Shown here one piece after another: positions 34,459 through 42,971 of a stretch of 64,000 nt of DNA. This DNA comes from Candidatus Villigracilis propinquus (GTDB taxonomy: Bacteria; Chloroflexota; Anaerolineae; Anaerolineales; Villigracilaceae): assembly GCA_016714565.1 (NCBI GenBank), contig JADKDM010000033.1:62001-126000 (forward strand), read 5' to 3'. Both the position numbers and the translations under genes were made by a program. The notes beneath the pieces are model-generated. The model was not told the origin of the DNA. It searched no databases and was given only the letters and a program-made list of their open reading frames with translations. Numbering within the stretch: position 1 is the first letter of the stretch; each line of letters starts with the position of its first letter.

Positions 34459-34513
34459 CCCTAACAACAAAATCTAATAAATCAAGAGAAATTGAAATGA
34501 CAAACCATACCGC
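34420..34513 (+). repeat. direct repeat of a DUF6326 3' end, copy 1
   Basis: The last codons of the DUF6326-like gene and the following 60 bp (GTTAGCCCTAACAACAAAATC and onward) recur almost unchanged at 35397-35491. This shows that a second DUF6326-like gene once lay downstream. Confidence 0.85.
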
Positions 34514-34541
34514 TTCTAAATAAAAAAGGAATAATACAAAA

Positions 34542-35306
34542 ATGAATACAAAAAATCTATCAGAAGATATAAGTGTCAAAATGAGCGAAGCAGCAACACC
34601 AGCGATAGCTGTGGGGAACCGGGTGTCCACGACGCGAATCGTCGGCGTCGCCGCGCTCGCCTACGCCGCGTCAATGATCGCTCAGAACGCGATGTTTGAC
34701 GGTGGTGTAGCCCAACTCCTCGGCCTTGGCGACGGCACTGCAGCGCCCACCTACGGCGATCCTCTTGGTGTGGTCTTCGCCTACCACGCCGCGAACCGGG
34801 GCGCTGTAGCCGTCGCCGCGGGTCTGGAGTCCATGAACATGGTACTACTCCTGTTGTTCGTCACAGCACTGCACGGGCTCGTGCAACGCCGTGGCGGTGC
34901 AGGGGCGGACTGGTCGCGACTTGCAGTAGCAGCTGGAGCGACACTCTCGGCGTTATTAGCCCTCACCATTGCCACACACATTGCGGTCGTACTCGCCGCA
35001 AATGGATTGACCGAGCCGACCCCCGCCTTTGAGCTGATATGGCAGCTCCATGCCGCAACCTTCGCGCTCGCGCTGCCCGCGCTTGGGGCGACCTTCATCG
35101 GCGCGGCGTTGGCTACTCACGCCAGCGGTTTGACGCGACCGTGGCAGCGGCTGTTAGGTGTGGCGGGCGGCAGCTTGCCCATCTTGGCCGGGCTTGGAAG
35201 CCTCGCCATCGCGGATGGGTCGCCACTGTTGTTCGTCGGGGTTCTGGGTCTAGGTACGTGGCTCGTCTGGCTGGTTGTCACCGGACTACGGCTCATTCGT
35301 GGATAG
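34542..35306 (+). CDS. GC-rich membrane protein, probably acquired
   Basis: This 254-residue protein has about six hydrophobic segments rich in Ala, Gly, Leu and Val. Its codons are strikingly G+C-ended, unlike the AT-rich genes on either side. The leader and first codons (TCTAAATAAAAAAGGAATAA, ATGAATACAAAA) are nearly the same as those in front of the DUF6326-like genes, whereas the body from about MSEAATPAIA (34581) is foreign in style. This suggests that a GC-rich gene was inserted behind a local leader. The family is not recognised and no catalytic motif is apparent. Confidence 0.65.
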   Translation: MNTKNLSEDISVKMSEAATPAIAVGNRVSTTRIVGVAALAYAASMIAQNAMFDGGVAQLLGLGDGTAAPTYGDPLGVVFAYHAANRGAVAVAAGLESMNMVLLLLFVTALHGLVQRRGGAGADWSRLAVAAGATLSALLALTIATHIAVVLAANGLTEPTPAFELIWQLHAATFALALPALGATFIGAALATHASGLTRPWQRLLGVAGGSLPILAGLGSLAIADGSPLLFVGVLGLGTWLVWLVVTGLRLIRG

Positions 35307-35366
35307 TGCTGACATCGCTCTATAGGTGGCGCTCGTTAAAGCGAAAGGAAGGAGGTTGCAATTGGG

Positions 35367-35456
35367 GCTGTTGTAGTAGTCGTCCTTCTTTTACTAATTA
35401 TTCGTTACGCATGGAAGTGGCCTAAACAGGAAGTTAGCCCTAACAACAAAATCTAA
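35367..35456 (+). pseudogene. 3' remnant of a DUF6326-like gene
   Basis: Thirty codons without a start read AVVVVVLLLLIIRYAWKWPKQ and then a tail, matching the C-terminus of the protein ending at 34458. The downstream non-coding bases match too (35397-35491 versus 34420-34513). The remainder of the 35307-35615 gap holds no gene that I can support. Confidence 0.75.
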
Positions 35457-35491
35457 TAAATCAAGAGTAATTGAAATGACAAACCATACCG
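35397..35491 (+). repeat. direct repeat of a DUF6326 3' end, copy 2
   Basis: This is the second copy of the segment at 34420-34513, differing at only a few positions. It includes GTTAGCCCTAACAACAAAAT and GAAATGACAAACCATACCG. Confidence 0.85.
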
Positions 35492-35615
35492 TCTGGCTTG
35501 AAATTCGTTGCTTTGGAACATAACAATAAAACCTAACAAGAATTTTGGAGAGGTTGACTCTCAACCTCTCCAAAATTGAAAAGTAAAAAAACAATGATAG
35601 AGAAAGGAATGAAAA

Positions 35616-36278
35616 ATGAAAAGAGTAAAACAATTTGGGGAAACCGTGGAAGGTTACAACATCCCTGTTTTAAACGAGCGGGAGATAAGGGCATCGGCAG
35701 GAATACTATATTTGGTTATGTTCTGGTCCTGGATACTGGTTATCTTTAATGATAATTATCTCCTGCTAAAGTATGCCAACACGATCTTCCTTGCAGATTT
35801 CATCGTACGCATATTTATTAGCCCTAAATATTCTCCTTTATTAATAATCGGGCGTTTAATTGTCAGCAATCAAACACCTGAATATGTGGGGGCTGCCCAA
35901 AAAAAGTTTGCCTGGACAATCGGTCTGGTTTTATCAGCAATCATATTCCTTCTATTGGTTGTAATGAATTCAGATAGCCTCATTAATTTTTTTATTTGTC
36001 AAACCTGCCTGATATTCTTATTCTTTGAATCTGCGTTTGGAATTTGTTTGGGGTGTAAATTTTATTCAATGTTCTATAAAGAAAAAGCTCAATACTGCCC
36101 GGGCGAAATTTGTGATGTAAATGCAAAACAAGAGATTCAGAAAACGTCGTTACTGCAAAAAGCTGTTGTTATTGGTTTTTTCGCGTTTGTTATAACGACA
36201 GCCATCCTGTTCAACGATGGGTTTGGTGCAAAACCGACTTCTCTGTGGTTTATCGTGAAATCTGCTTTTTCAATATAA
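35616..36278 (+). CDS. DUF4395 membrane protein
   Basis: This 220-residue protein starts at ATG 35616 after AGAAAGGAATGAAAA. The N-terminal VPVLNERE-like segment (here NIPVLNEREIRASAGI), several membrane helices, and a later ESAFGICLGCKFYSMFY with two Cys match the DUF4395 family. Members are often found near rhodanese or thioredoxin genes, though none is here. About four or five membrane segments are present. The base composition is AT-rich, unlike the preceding GC-rich gene. The function is unknown. Confidence 0.75.
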   Translation: MKRVKQFGETVEGYNIPVLNEREIRASAGILYLVMFWSWILVIFNDNYLLLKYANTIFLADFIVRIFISPKYSPLLIIGRLIVSNQTPEYVGAAQKKFAWTIGLVLSAIIFLLLVVMNSDSLINFFICQTCLIFLFFESAFGICLGCKFYSMFYKEKAQYCPGEICDVNAKQEIQKTSLLQKAVVIGFFAFVITTAILFNDGFGAKPTSLWFIVKSAFSI

Positions 36279-36332
36279 ATATTGTTTTCGAACAAAAATT
36301 AATTTTTGCAAAAAGATGGACTCGTTGTGTGC

Positions 36333-36594
36333 ATTGACGATGGCTCACTTCTACGAAATTCGGATCGCAGGGCATCTGGATGCCCACTGGGCAGACTGGT
36401 TCGACGGCATGTCCATCACGCTGGAAGAGGATGGAACCACGCTTCTTTCTGGACCTGTGCCTGATCAGCCCGCCCTATATGGGTTGCTGCGAAAGGTACG
36501 TGACCTCGGTCTTCCACTCGTTTCGGTGAACCAGATAACAGTCACTTTGAGTCAACAAATTCTAAATAAAAAAAGGAGTAATACAAAAATGAAT
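36333..36594 (+). repeat. 260-bp direct repeat module, copy 2
   Basis: This near-identical copy of 33744-34005 again ends right after a ribosome site and ATGAAT, but is joined to a different DUF6326-like gene. One visible change is ACT to GCT in the second codon of the small domain. Confidence 0.9.
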
Positions 36595-36993
36595 GCAAAT
36601 ACCACCAAAAAGCTCGACACGAAAGTTCTGCTCTCTACCCTATGGATCGTCGTCATGATCAACATGCTGAAAGCGGACATCCTTTCAGGGTTCATCCCTG
36701 CCATGGCGGAGGAGTTGGCAAGGACCTCCGTCAGCACCGGCGCCTCCATTCCTCAATTGATGCTTTTCGGCGCGATTATGGGGCAACTCGGCATTGCTAT
36801 GATTATTCTATCCCGCGTGTTGAAGTACGAAATCAATCGCTGGGTCAATATCGTTGTGGGCATCGTCAACATTGCCTATATCTGGGGCGGTATGACGACA
36901 TACCCTCACTACATTGTCATTGCCACGGTTGAGACGCTCTGTCTGCTGCTGATCGTCTGGTTTGCATGGAAATGGCGCAACTCCGAGGTATAG
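36340..36993 (+). CDS. open fusion of the small conserved domain and a second DUF6326-like membrane protein
   Basis: A 217-residue frame has the same 72-residue N-terminal domain as 33751-34458, followed by a different four-helix membrane protein starting MNANTTKKLDTKVLL (ATG 36589, behind AAAAAAAGGAGTAATACAA). The membrane part has RWVNIVVGIVNIAYIWGG and ends WFAWKWRNSE, so it is a paralogue of the DUF6326-like proteins, with clear divergence. As in copy 1, independent translation from 36589 (about 134 residues) is plausible. The quinone-reductase-like gene follows after only 11 bp. Confidence 0.6.
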   Translation: MAHFYEIRIAGHLDAHWADWFDGMSITLEEDGTTLLSGPVPDQPALYGLLRKVRDLGLPLVSVNQITVTLSQQILNKKRSNTKMNANTTKKLDTKVLLSTLWIVVMINMLKADILSGFIPAMAEELARTSVSTGASIPQLMLFGAIMGQLGIAMIILSRVLKYEINRWVNIVVGIVNIAYIWGGMTTYPHYIVIATVETLCLLLIVWFAWKWRNSEV

Positions 36994-37004
36994 AAGTGAA
37001 TCTG

Positions 37005-37975
37005 ATGAAAGCCATTGTCTTCAACCAATACGGCACGCCTGACGTGCTGAAACTTGCGGATGTCGCTGTGCCCCAGCCGAAAGATGATCAGGTGCTGGTC
37101 AAGGTGTATGCCGTCTCGGTCAACTCTGCTGATTACCGCCTGCTAAGCGGACCAATTCCGCGCATTATGGGATTTGGACTATTCAAGCCGAAAGACAAGA
37201 TCATGGGCGCGGATATTGCCGGGCGCATCGAGGCTGTGGGGAAAAACGTCACCCGCTTCAAGCCGGGCGACGAGGTCTTCGGTGATATTGCCACAGGCTT
37301 TGGCGGTTTTGCTGAATATGTCTGCGCACGTGAATCTATTCTGGTGAAAAAGCCCGCCAACCTGACCTTTGAGCAAGCGGCAGCAGTGCCGATGGCGGCG
37401 GTAACGGCGTTGCAGGCACTGCGTAAGGGGGCGTCCAGCCTGGAAGCCGAGTGGCAATTGTCGGCGCGTCTGGAGGCGTGGGGACGTTTATGGTGCAGAT
37501 TGCCAAATCTTTCGGTGCTGAAGTCACAGCAATATCCAGCACGAAAAAAATGGAAGGGCTCCGTACTCTGGGCGCAGACCATGTCATTGACTACACCCGC
37601 GAAGATTTCACCCGCTGCAGTCAGCACTACGACCTGATCCTTGCGGTGAACGGCTATCGCCCGCTCGCGGACTATCGCCGCGCGCTCAAACCGCAGGGGA
37701 CGTATGTTATGGTTGGCGGAGAAGGCAGGCAAATTTTCGAGTCGCTGATGATGGGTCCGCTTGTCTCCCGGCGCGGCGGTCAGACAGTGACAAATCTGGC
37801 GGCAACCCCCAATGCAGATGACCTGTCTTTTGTAAAAGACTTGATCGAGGCGGGTAAAGTCACTCCGGTCATTGACCGCACCTATCCACTTGAAAACACG
37901 GCGGAGGCGGTTCGCTATATTGGCGGGTCCTGTGCTGCGGGCAAGGTTATTATTCAAATTCAGGAGAACCCATGA
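37005..37975 (+). pseudogene. zinc-less alcohol dehydrogenase/quinone reductase-like protein, frame broken by an apparent one-base deletion
   Basis: The first frame from ATG 37005 gives the MDR N-terminal domain (MKAIVFNQYGTPDVLKL, FKPGDEVFGDIATGFGGFAEY). The second frame to 37975 gives the Rossmann part (VAIVGASGGVGTFMVQIAKSFGAE) and a normal C-terminus. At about 37424-37432 the DNA reads CGTAAGGGGGCGT; adding one A restores LRKGGVQPGSRVAIVGAS, as in the intact paralogue at 41091. Length and key motifs are complete (about 323 residues). The family reduces quinones or enones with NADPH. A sequencing error in the homopolymer is a strong alternative to true inactivation. Confidence 0.8.
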
Positions 37976-38385
37976 CCCTGGCCCGCCCGGTGAATATAGT
38001 TCCTACTCCAATTATGGCGCGACTCTTGCCGGGTATATTGTCGAGCGTGTATCGGGCTTGCCTTATGATGACTATGCTGAACAAAACATCCTGACCCCAT
38101 TGAATATGGCACATAGTACCTCCCGCCAGCCTGTTCCAGCCGCGTTTGCCGCTGATCTATCCAATGGCTACGAATTTATCGATGGACAGTATCAGGTGCA
38201 GCCCTTTGAAACTGTCAATCCTTGTCGCCATGCTGACGGTGGTGTGTGTTTTTTTCACGACACAGATTTGGATGAAAAAGCTGGGAAGTCTGCTATGGCG
38301 TATTCACTACATGCTGGTCTCATTAGCCGGAGTTACTTTCACCTGGTTTTTATACGTTTGGAACTTGCTGGGTAAAGGATTCTGA
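37976..38385 (+). pseudogene. serine beta-lactamase-family remnant
   Basis: Without a start codon, the frame up to about 38215 encodes PGEYSSYSNYGATLAGYIVE and RVSGLPYDDYAEQNILTPLNM, the Y-S-N box of class C beta-lactamase/esterase proteins. From about 38215 a different frame (ORF end 38385) gives a membrane tail: WMKKLGSLLWRIHYMLVSLAG and FTWFLYVWNLLG, the type that ends membrane-anchored members. The nucleophile region (SxxK) and the middle are missing, so it is a deleted gene. Confidence 0.7.
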
Positions 38386-38506
38386 TTGTCCCTATTTATT
38401 CGTCGCTTGTGCTTGTTTTAATGACTACCTTCAGGAACATTACTTTCGATTGCCGGATCGACCTGTAGTTATGCAGTATTGTCTGTTGACCACGCGAATG
38501 CCATGT

Positions 38507-38565
38507 AATACACCAGTAACGTACCTCTGCTGCCTATCATGCCGATGTTACGTTACTGGTGTATT
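38507..38565 (+). terminator. 17-bp perfect inverted repeat before the LuxR membrane regulator
   Basis: AATACACCAGTAACGTA (38507-38523) pairs perfectly with 38549-38565 across a 25-base loop, followed by TTTAT. It could end transcription from the upstream remnant region or act as a regulatory site for the gene starting 42 bp later. Confidence 0.55.
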
Positions 38566-38606
38566 TTTATAAAAAGCGCACAAAAATACGATATGATAGC
38601 AACATC

Positions 38607-39536
38607 ATGGAAGACCTTCAAATTGCCTACTATTTCGGTGTGATCCTGATCGGTTTCGCTGCGCTTGCGGTTGCAGGGGTTTGGGCGGTCAAAACTCAGG
38701 ATGCCAGTCTGCGGAATTTTTGCATTCTGTATACAGCATTCACGTTCGTTCTTATACTCTCCGTTCTTATGAAATATCTTTCGCTAAACGTGGAGGGCTA
38801 TTCTGTAAGGTCATTGTATTTGTTTTCCGGAGTGTACCAAACGGTCAACTATGGGGTCATTGTCGGCAGTATCCATTACTTTCTTGGGTTCAACCAAACA
38901 CCCTCCCGAAAACGCATCGCAGCTATCTTCGGGTTCACGATCTTGATCTTCATCGCGCTCATCTTTTCCCCCCTCAGCACACGATTGGATGAAGCCCAAA
39001 ATATCATTCATCTTGGAACTGGTTTTCAAGCTCTTACCATTTGGTATCAACTTTCGTTCACCTACGCCATCGTTCTGGGGTTCAGCGCCCTACGGCAGGC
39101 ATGGAATACAGACAAGAGAAACTTTATGCTTGGGTTATTGATCTTTGCCCTGTTCGGGTACATCGAAACACTGCTGACCTTTTCACAAAATCTACGCACG
39201 TTCAATATTTCCCTGACTGTGGAAAATGGATTTCTTTTCAGTTCGATTCCATACACACTCTACGGAATTTTCGTCATTTATTACTTCCTGAATTTTTCGC
39301 CTCCGACTCCCGTTGAAGCGGATGTGCTTTCAGAGAGCTTTCTCTCCGCCTACGGAATCACGGATCGCGAGAGGGAGATCATCGAGAAGGTCATCGAAGG
39401 CAAAAGCAACGCAACCATTGCAAATGAGCTTTTCATTTCGCTGGCAACAGTCAAAACCCACCTGCACAACATCTATAAAAAGATCGGTGTGGAAAGCCGT
39501 TTCGACCTGCTTGCCAAGGTTCGCTCCAGAAAATAA
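38607..39536 (+). CDS. membrane-anchored LuxR-family regulator
   Basis: This 309-residue protein has about seven membrane segments in residues 1-235 and a C-terminal LuxR-type HTH (TDREREIIEKVIEGKSNATI, LFISLATVKTHLHNIYKKIG). I chose ATG 38607 (MEDLQIAYYF); the longer frame from 38559 reads through the inverted repeat. A seven-helix sensor fused directly to a DNA-binding domain implies that the regulator acts from the membrane. The ligand is unknown. It may control the neighbouring membrane-protein genes. Confidence 0.8.
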   Translation: MEDLQIAYYFGVILIGFAALAVAGVWAVKTQDASLRNFCILYTAFTFVLILSVLMKYLSLNVEGYSVRSLYLFSGVYQTVNYGVIVGSIHYFLGFNQTPSRKRIAAIFGFTILIFIALIFSPLSTRLDEAQNIIHLGTGFQALTIWYQLSFTYAIVLGFSALRQAWNTDKRNFMLGLLIFALFGYIETLLTFSQNLRTFNISLTVENGFLFSSIPYTLYGIFVIYYFLNFSPPTPVEADVLSESFLSAYGITDREREIIEKVIEGKSNATIANELFISLATVKTHLHNIYKKIGVESRFDLLAKVRSRK

Positions 39537-39693
39537 CCTCAAAAAAACAATCTACATCCAAAGTTGTAGGGGGAATTGGGCAAAATAAATCCAAAGTTCG
39601 ATTCTCAAATCCTCTTGAATGCGGGATGATCCGTCCGCACCCAAAACGCCAGACGCACCCTATACCTCTGGCAAAAAGGAAAAAAAGAGGACT

Positions 39694-40329
39694 ATGAGAA
39701 ATTCAAACACCTTAGAACTGAGAAAAAGCACCATTTCCAAGAAGATTGGCTGGGGATTTATGCTGCTGCTGGCGATTCTTTTATTTGTTCTTGCCAGCCG
39801 CTATTTGACCCTGGATCCCAACGTCTACTTCCCTGAACAACGAGACGTGTACACCGCCAACCTCGCGTTCCTGCTTGTACACATTGTTGGCTCCATGCTG
39901 GCGACCCTCATCGGTCCATTTCAATTTTTACGCAGAATCCGCACCGGACGATATCTCAATCTTCATCGCTGGCTTGGCAGAGTGTATTTGCTGAGCGTGT
40001 TATTCGGAGGGCTGGGAGGCTCATACATGGCAACTATTGCCTACGGCGGACCTGTTGCTCGTCTGGGCTTCATAACCCTGGCGGCCCTCTGGCTGGTCAG
40101 CGGATTTATGGCGTACATCAATATCCGAAATAAAAAAATCGAACAGCACCAAAAATGGATGATTGTGAACTACGCCCTGACCTTTGCAGGCGTGACCCTT
40201 CGTTTGTGGCAAGTCATCTTCGGCGTAATTGGGGTGGACTTCCTCTCAGGCTATATCATCGTTGCCTGGCTATGTTGGCTGCCGAATCTGTTCGTTGCAT
40301 TTTGGATCAACAATCGCAAACCGATCTGA
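39694..40329 (+). CDS. DUF2306 membrane protein
   Basis: This 211-residue protein starts at ATG 39694 behind AAAAAAGAGGACT. The segment FLLVHIVGSMLATLIGPFQF, followed by LNLHRWLGRVYLLSVLFGG and IEQHQKWMIVNYALTFAGVTLR, is typical of DUF2306 membrane proteins, with conserved histidines inside or beside the helices. About six membrane segments are present. The function is unknown. The upstream gap 39537-39693 shows no further gene. Confidence 0.8.
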   Translation: MRNSNTLELRKSTISKKIGWGFMLLLAILLFVLASRYLTLDPNVYFPEQRDVYTANLAFLLVHIVGSMLATLIGPFQFLRRIRTGRYLNLHRWLGRVYLLSVLFGGLGGSYMATIAYGGPVARLGFITLAALWLVSGFMAYINIRNKKIEQHQKWMIVNYALTFAGVTLRLWQVIFGVIGVDFLSGYIIVAWLCWLPNLFVAFWINNRKPI

Positions 40330-40484
40330 AAGTTATTGAACGACCTCTCCAATCTTTACCAGCCTGCTTGCTCACAGAAGACTATCTGTATTGCCTTTTA
40401 TCGCAGAACAAAGACCTGCGCTAGTGTTCCGGTTGCCGCAGAACTGCAAGTTCACTGTCATCAACCAGAGAAATAAAATTCACC

Positions 40485-40532
40485 AATATCACTCAAAAAG
40501 GAAAAATAAAATGAATGCAACCAAAGGAACTC
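40485..40532 (+). repeat. 48-bp shared leader and start-codon segment, copy 1
   Basis: It covers the ribosome site (CAAAAAGGAAAAATAAA), the ATG and the first seven codons of the DUF6326-like gene. It differs from 42118-42165, in front of an unrelated gene, at two of 48 positions. Confidence 0.85.
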
Positions 40533-40966
40533 CACTCGGCTCCAACAACAAGACTTACAAATTGGAAGATACAAAAATAAATGTAAAGACGAAGCTCTCT
40601 GCGCTATGGGCTGCGGTAATGTTTTGTTACATCTATGGAGACTATTTCGGTCTCTATAAACCTGGGACATTGCAGAGCATACTTGATGGGCAAATGGGGC
40701 CGCTTGGCCCAACAACGCAAGGAGTATTGTTAGGAACATCAATATTAATGATGTTCCCGAGTGTCATGGTTTTCCTGTCGGTGGTACTGAAACCCAGGGC
40801 AAATCGATGGACGAATATTATCCTGGGCATAATCTATACTTTTATCATGCTCATCAGTATGCCGGGGGCCTGGGCTTTCTATATTTTCTTTGGAATTATC
40901 GAAGTCGTACTAACGATACTGATTGTCTGGTATGCATGGACTTGGCCTAAACAAGGGGAAGGATAA
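40511..40966 (+). CDS. DUF6326-like membrane protein
   Basis: This 151-residue, four-helix protein is a paralogue of the membrane parts encoded at 34000-34458 and 36589-36993. Shared segments are KLSALWAAVMFCYIYGDYFGLY, RANRWTNIILGIIYTF and WYAWTWPKQ. ATG 40511 follows CAAAAAGGAAAAATAAA. Its N-terminal residues MNATKGT are nearly those of the unrelated protein at 42144 (MNSTKGT), because the leader DNA is shared. The function is unknown. This is the only member here that is clearly stand-alone. Confidence 0.75.
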   Translation: MNATKGTPLGSNNKTYKLEDTKINVKTKLSALWAAVMFCYIYGDYFGLYKPGTLQSILDGQMGPLGPTTQGVLLGTSILMMFPSVMVFLSVVLKPRANRWTNIILGIIYTFIMLISMPGAWAFYIFFGIIEVVLTILIVWYAWTWPKQGEG

Positions 40967-41090
40967 ATAACTGCGCGCGCCGATAAAAACGGTTAATAAA
41001 ACTTATCCATATAGTTAGGTTTTGCAGCCTTACTAGACGTAGTGTCGTAAATTTTTTTTTGAAAGCCAAAGCAACTTTAAAGGAATGTTG

Positions 41091-42059
41091 ATGAGAGCGA
41101 TTGTGTACACAAAATATGGATCACCGGACGTTATTCAATTCAAAGAGGTGGAAAAGCCCGCGCCTCAGGAGAATGAAGTCCTGATAAAAATTCATGCAGC
41201 CTCCGTAAATGCGTATGACTGGCATTCCCTGACCGCTGACATCTTCTTGATTCGCCTGATGGGCGGTGGATTGCTCAAACCCAAACAGACAAGACTGGGC
41301 GCGGACATCGCGGGGCGGGTTGAAGCGGTTGGTGGAAACGTCAAGCAGTTTCGTCCAGGTGATGAGGTGTTTGGAAGTATAGGTCATGGCGGTTTTGCCG
41401 AGTATGCATGTGCCCCTGAGACCAGGTTGGCATTGAAACCCGAAAACCTATCTTTTGAGGAAGCCGCAGCTGTACCAATGGCTGCTCTCACTGCCCTGCA
41501 GGGCCTGCGCGATGAAGGACAAATTCATTCAGGGCAAAAGGTTTTGATTAACGGGGCATCTGGCGGGGTGGGTACCTTTGCAGTGCAGATCGCTAAATCG
41601 TTCGGTGCTGAAGTTACGGCTGTGTGCAGTTCGAGGAACTTGGATCAGGCGTATACGATTGGGGCGGACCAGGTCATTGATTACACGCGGCAAGATTTCA
41701 CTCAAAATGGGCAGCAGTATGACCTCATCTTTGCAGCGAATGGATATCATCCGCTTTCAAATTACAAGCGTGCCTTAACTCCCCAAGGCATTTATGTGAT
41801 GGCTGGAGGCTCCATGGCTCAAATCTTCCAGGCGATGCTCCTGGGATCACAGATGTCAAAAGCCGGGGGCAGGAAAATGGGCGGTGTATCGGCAAAAATA
41901 GACCAAAAAGATTTGGTTATTCTCAAAGGTTTGATCGAAGCCGGCAAAGTAAAACCTGTTATGGATAGACGGTATCCGTTAAGCGAGGCTGCTGAAGCGC
42001 TTCGATATCTTGGAGAAGGACATGCGCGTGGAAAAGTAGTAATTGCAGTGGATGTATGA
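41091..42059 (+). CDS. NAD(P)-dependent quinone reductase/alcohol dehydrogenase-like protein (MDR family)
   Basis: This 322-residue protein is the intact paralogue of the broken gene at 37005-37975: MRAIVYTKYGSPDVIQF, FRPGDEVFGSIGHGGFAEYAC, INGASGGVGTFAVQIAKSFGAE and an ARGKVVIAVDV end. The Zn-binding residues of true alcohol dehydrogenases are missing, so an NADPH-dependent quinone or enone reductase is likely. I chose ATG 41091 because AAAGGA sits 6 bases upstream; ATG 41085 is too close to it. The neighbours are membrane proteins, so the link to a pathway is unclear. Confidence 0.85.
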   Translation: MRAIVYTKYGSPDVIQFKEVEKPAPQENEVLIKIHAASVNAYDWHSLTADIFLIRLMGGGLLKPKQTRLGADIAGRVEAVGGNVKQFRPGDEVFGSIGHGGFAEYACAPETRLALKPENLSFEEAAAVPMAALTALQGLRDEGQIHSGQKVLINGASGGVGTFAVQIAKSFGAEVTAVCSSRNLDQAYTIGADQVIDYTRQDFTQNGQQYDLIFAANGYHPLSNYKRALTPQGIYVMAGGSMAQIFQAMLLGSQMSKAGGRKMGGVSAKIDQKDLVILKGLIEAGKVKPVMDRRYPLSEAAEALRYLGEGHARGKVVIAVDV

Positions 42060-42117
42060 CGGCACATGATTTAGGGGGCCGCTGCTCTTGGTTATTTAAA
42101 TCGAATTGAAACTTACA

Positions 42118-42165
42118 AATATCACTCAAAAAGGAAAAATAAAATGAATTCAACTAAAGGAACTC
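42118..42165 (+). repeat. 48-bp shared leader and start-codon segment, copy 2
   Basis: Same leader as 40485-40532, here in front of a DUF4386-like gene. The match covers AATATCACTCAAAAAGG, the start codon and the codons for the first residues, then ends. Confidence 0.85.
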
Positions 42166-42839
42166 AGCCCGTTATAAGAGAGAAACAAAATATTAAAACT
42201 TTGCAAAAAGCTGGAGGCTTTGCTGCATTGATCCACGCCGCTGGGTACACTGTGGGCATTATATTGGCTTTTACATTAATTGCCCCGGCCCTATCAGCTG
42301 CCCCTGCAGAATATATGGCATTTGTCTCAAACAACCAACTGCTCATGAGTCTATGGATCCTGAGTGCTTATTGGGTAAGCGCCGCCGCTCTGGTTGTGAT
42401 GGTATTGGCGATTTACGAGCATCTGAAAGCCAATTCGCCGGCACTCATGCAAGTAGCAACCATCTTCGGGTTAATCTGGGCCGGCTTAATTATTGGCAGC
42501 GGCAATCTCATGATCCATGACTTCGGCGTTATTGCCAATCTCTTTGGAGAAGATCCGATTCAAGCAGAGACAGTTTTGTTGGCAATGAAAGCGGTTGAAA
42601 ATGGAATCGTAAGCGGAAACGAGCTTGTTGGCAGCCTATGGGTTCTTTTGTTAAGCCTTGCCGCCTTGCGGACAAAAGGTCTGCCCAAAGGTCTCAACTA
42701 TCTTGGCATAATCCTCAGTGTAGCAGGCATCCTCACGCTAATTCCAGCAATACCGACATACATTTTTGGACTGGGAATGATCGTCTGGTCAATATGGCTG
42801 GGTGTCGCCTTGTTGCGTAAGCCTGCAAGCCAGGAATAA
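42144..42839 (+). CDS. DUF4386-like membrane protein
   Basis: This 231-residue protein has about six membrane segments. It begins with a short polar stretch derived from the shared leader, then LQKAGGFAALIHAAGYTVG, the typical beginning of DUF4386 proteins. The late segments (GLPKGLNYLGIILSVAGILTL, GLGMIVWSIWLGVALLR) also fit that family. The function is unknown. It is followed by a hairpin at 42889-42914. Confidence 0.7.
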   Translation: MNSTKGTQPVIREKQNIKTLQKAGGFAALIHAAGYTVGIILAFTLIAPALSAAPAEYMAFVSNNQLLMSLWILSAYWVSAAALVVMVLAIYEHLKANSPALMQVATIFGLIWAGLIIGSGNLMIHDFGVIANLFGEDPIQAETVLLAMKAVENGIVSGNELVGSLWVLLLSLAALRTKGLPKGLNYLGIILSVAGILTLIPAIPTYIFGLGMIVWSIWLGVALLRKPASQE

Positions 42840-42888
42840 TTAATTTCAGTTTTGCACTGACGCTAAATATTCAGGCGGAGAAAGCAGG

Positions 42889-42914
42889 GCACCCTTGGCA
42901 GGAGCCAAGGGTGC
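42889..42914. terminator. hairpin after the DUF4386-like gene
   Basis: GCACCCTTGGC (42889-42899) and GCCAAGGGTGC (42904-42914) form a strong hairpin with a 4-base loop. A clear T-run is missing, so termination is possible but not certain. Confidence 0.5.
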
Positions 42915-42971
42915 TTGGTCAATGGTGAAATATTTAAATTAAAAGATCGTTTTAACGAGGAAGAGTAAATT

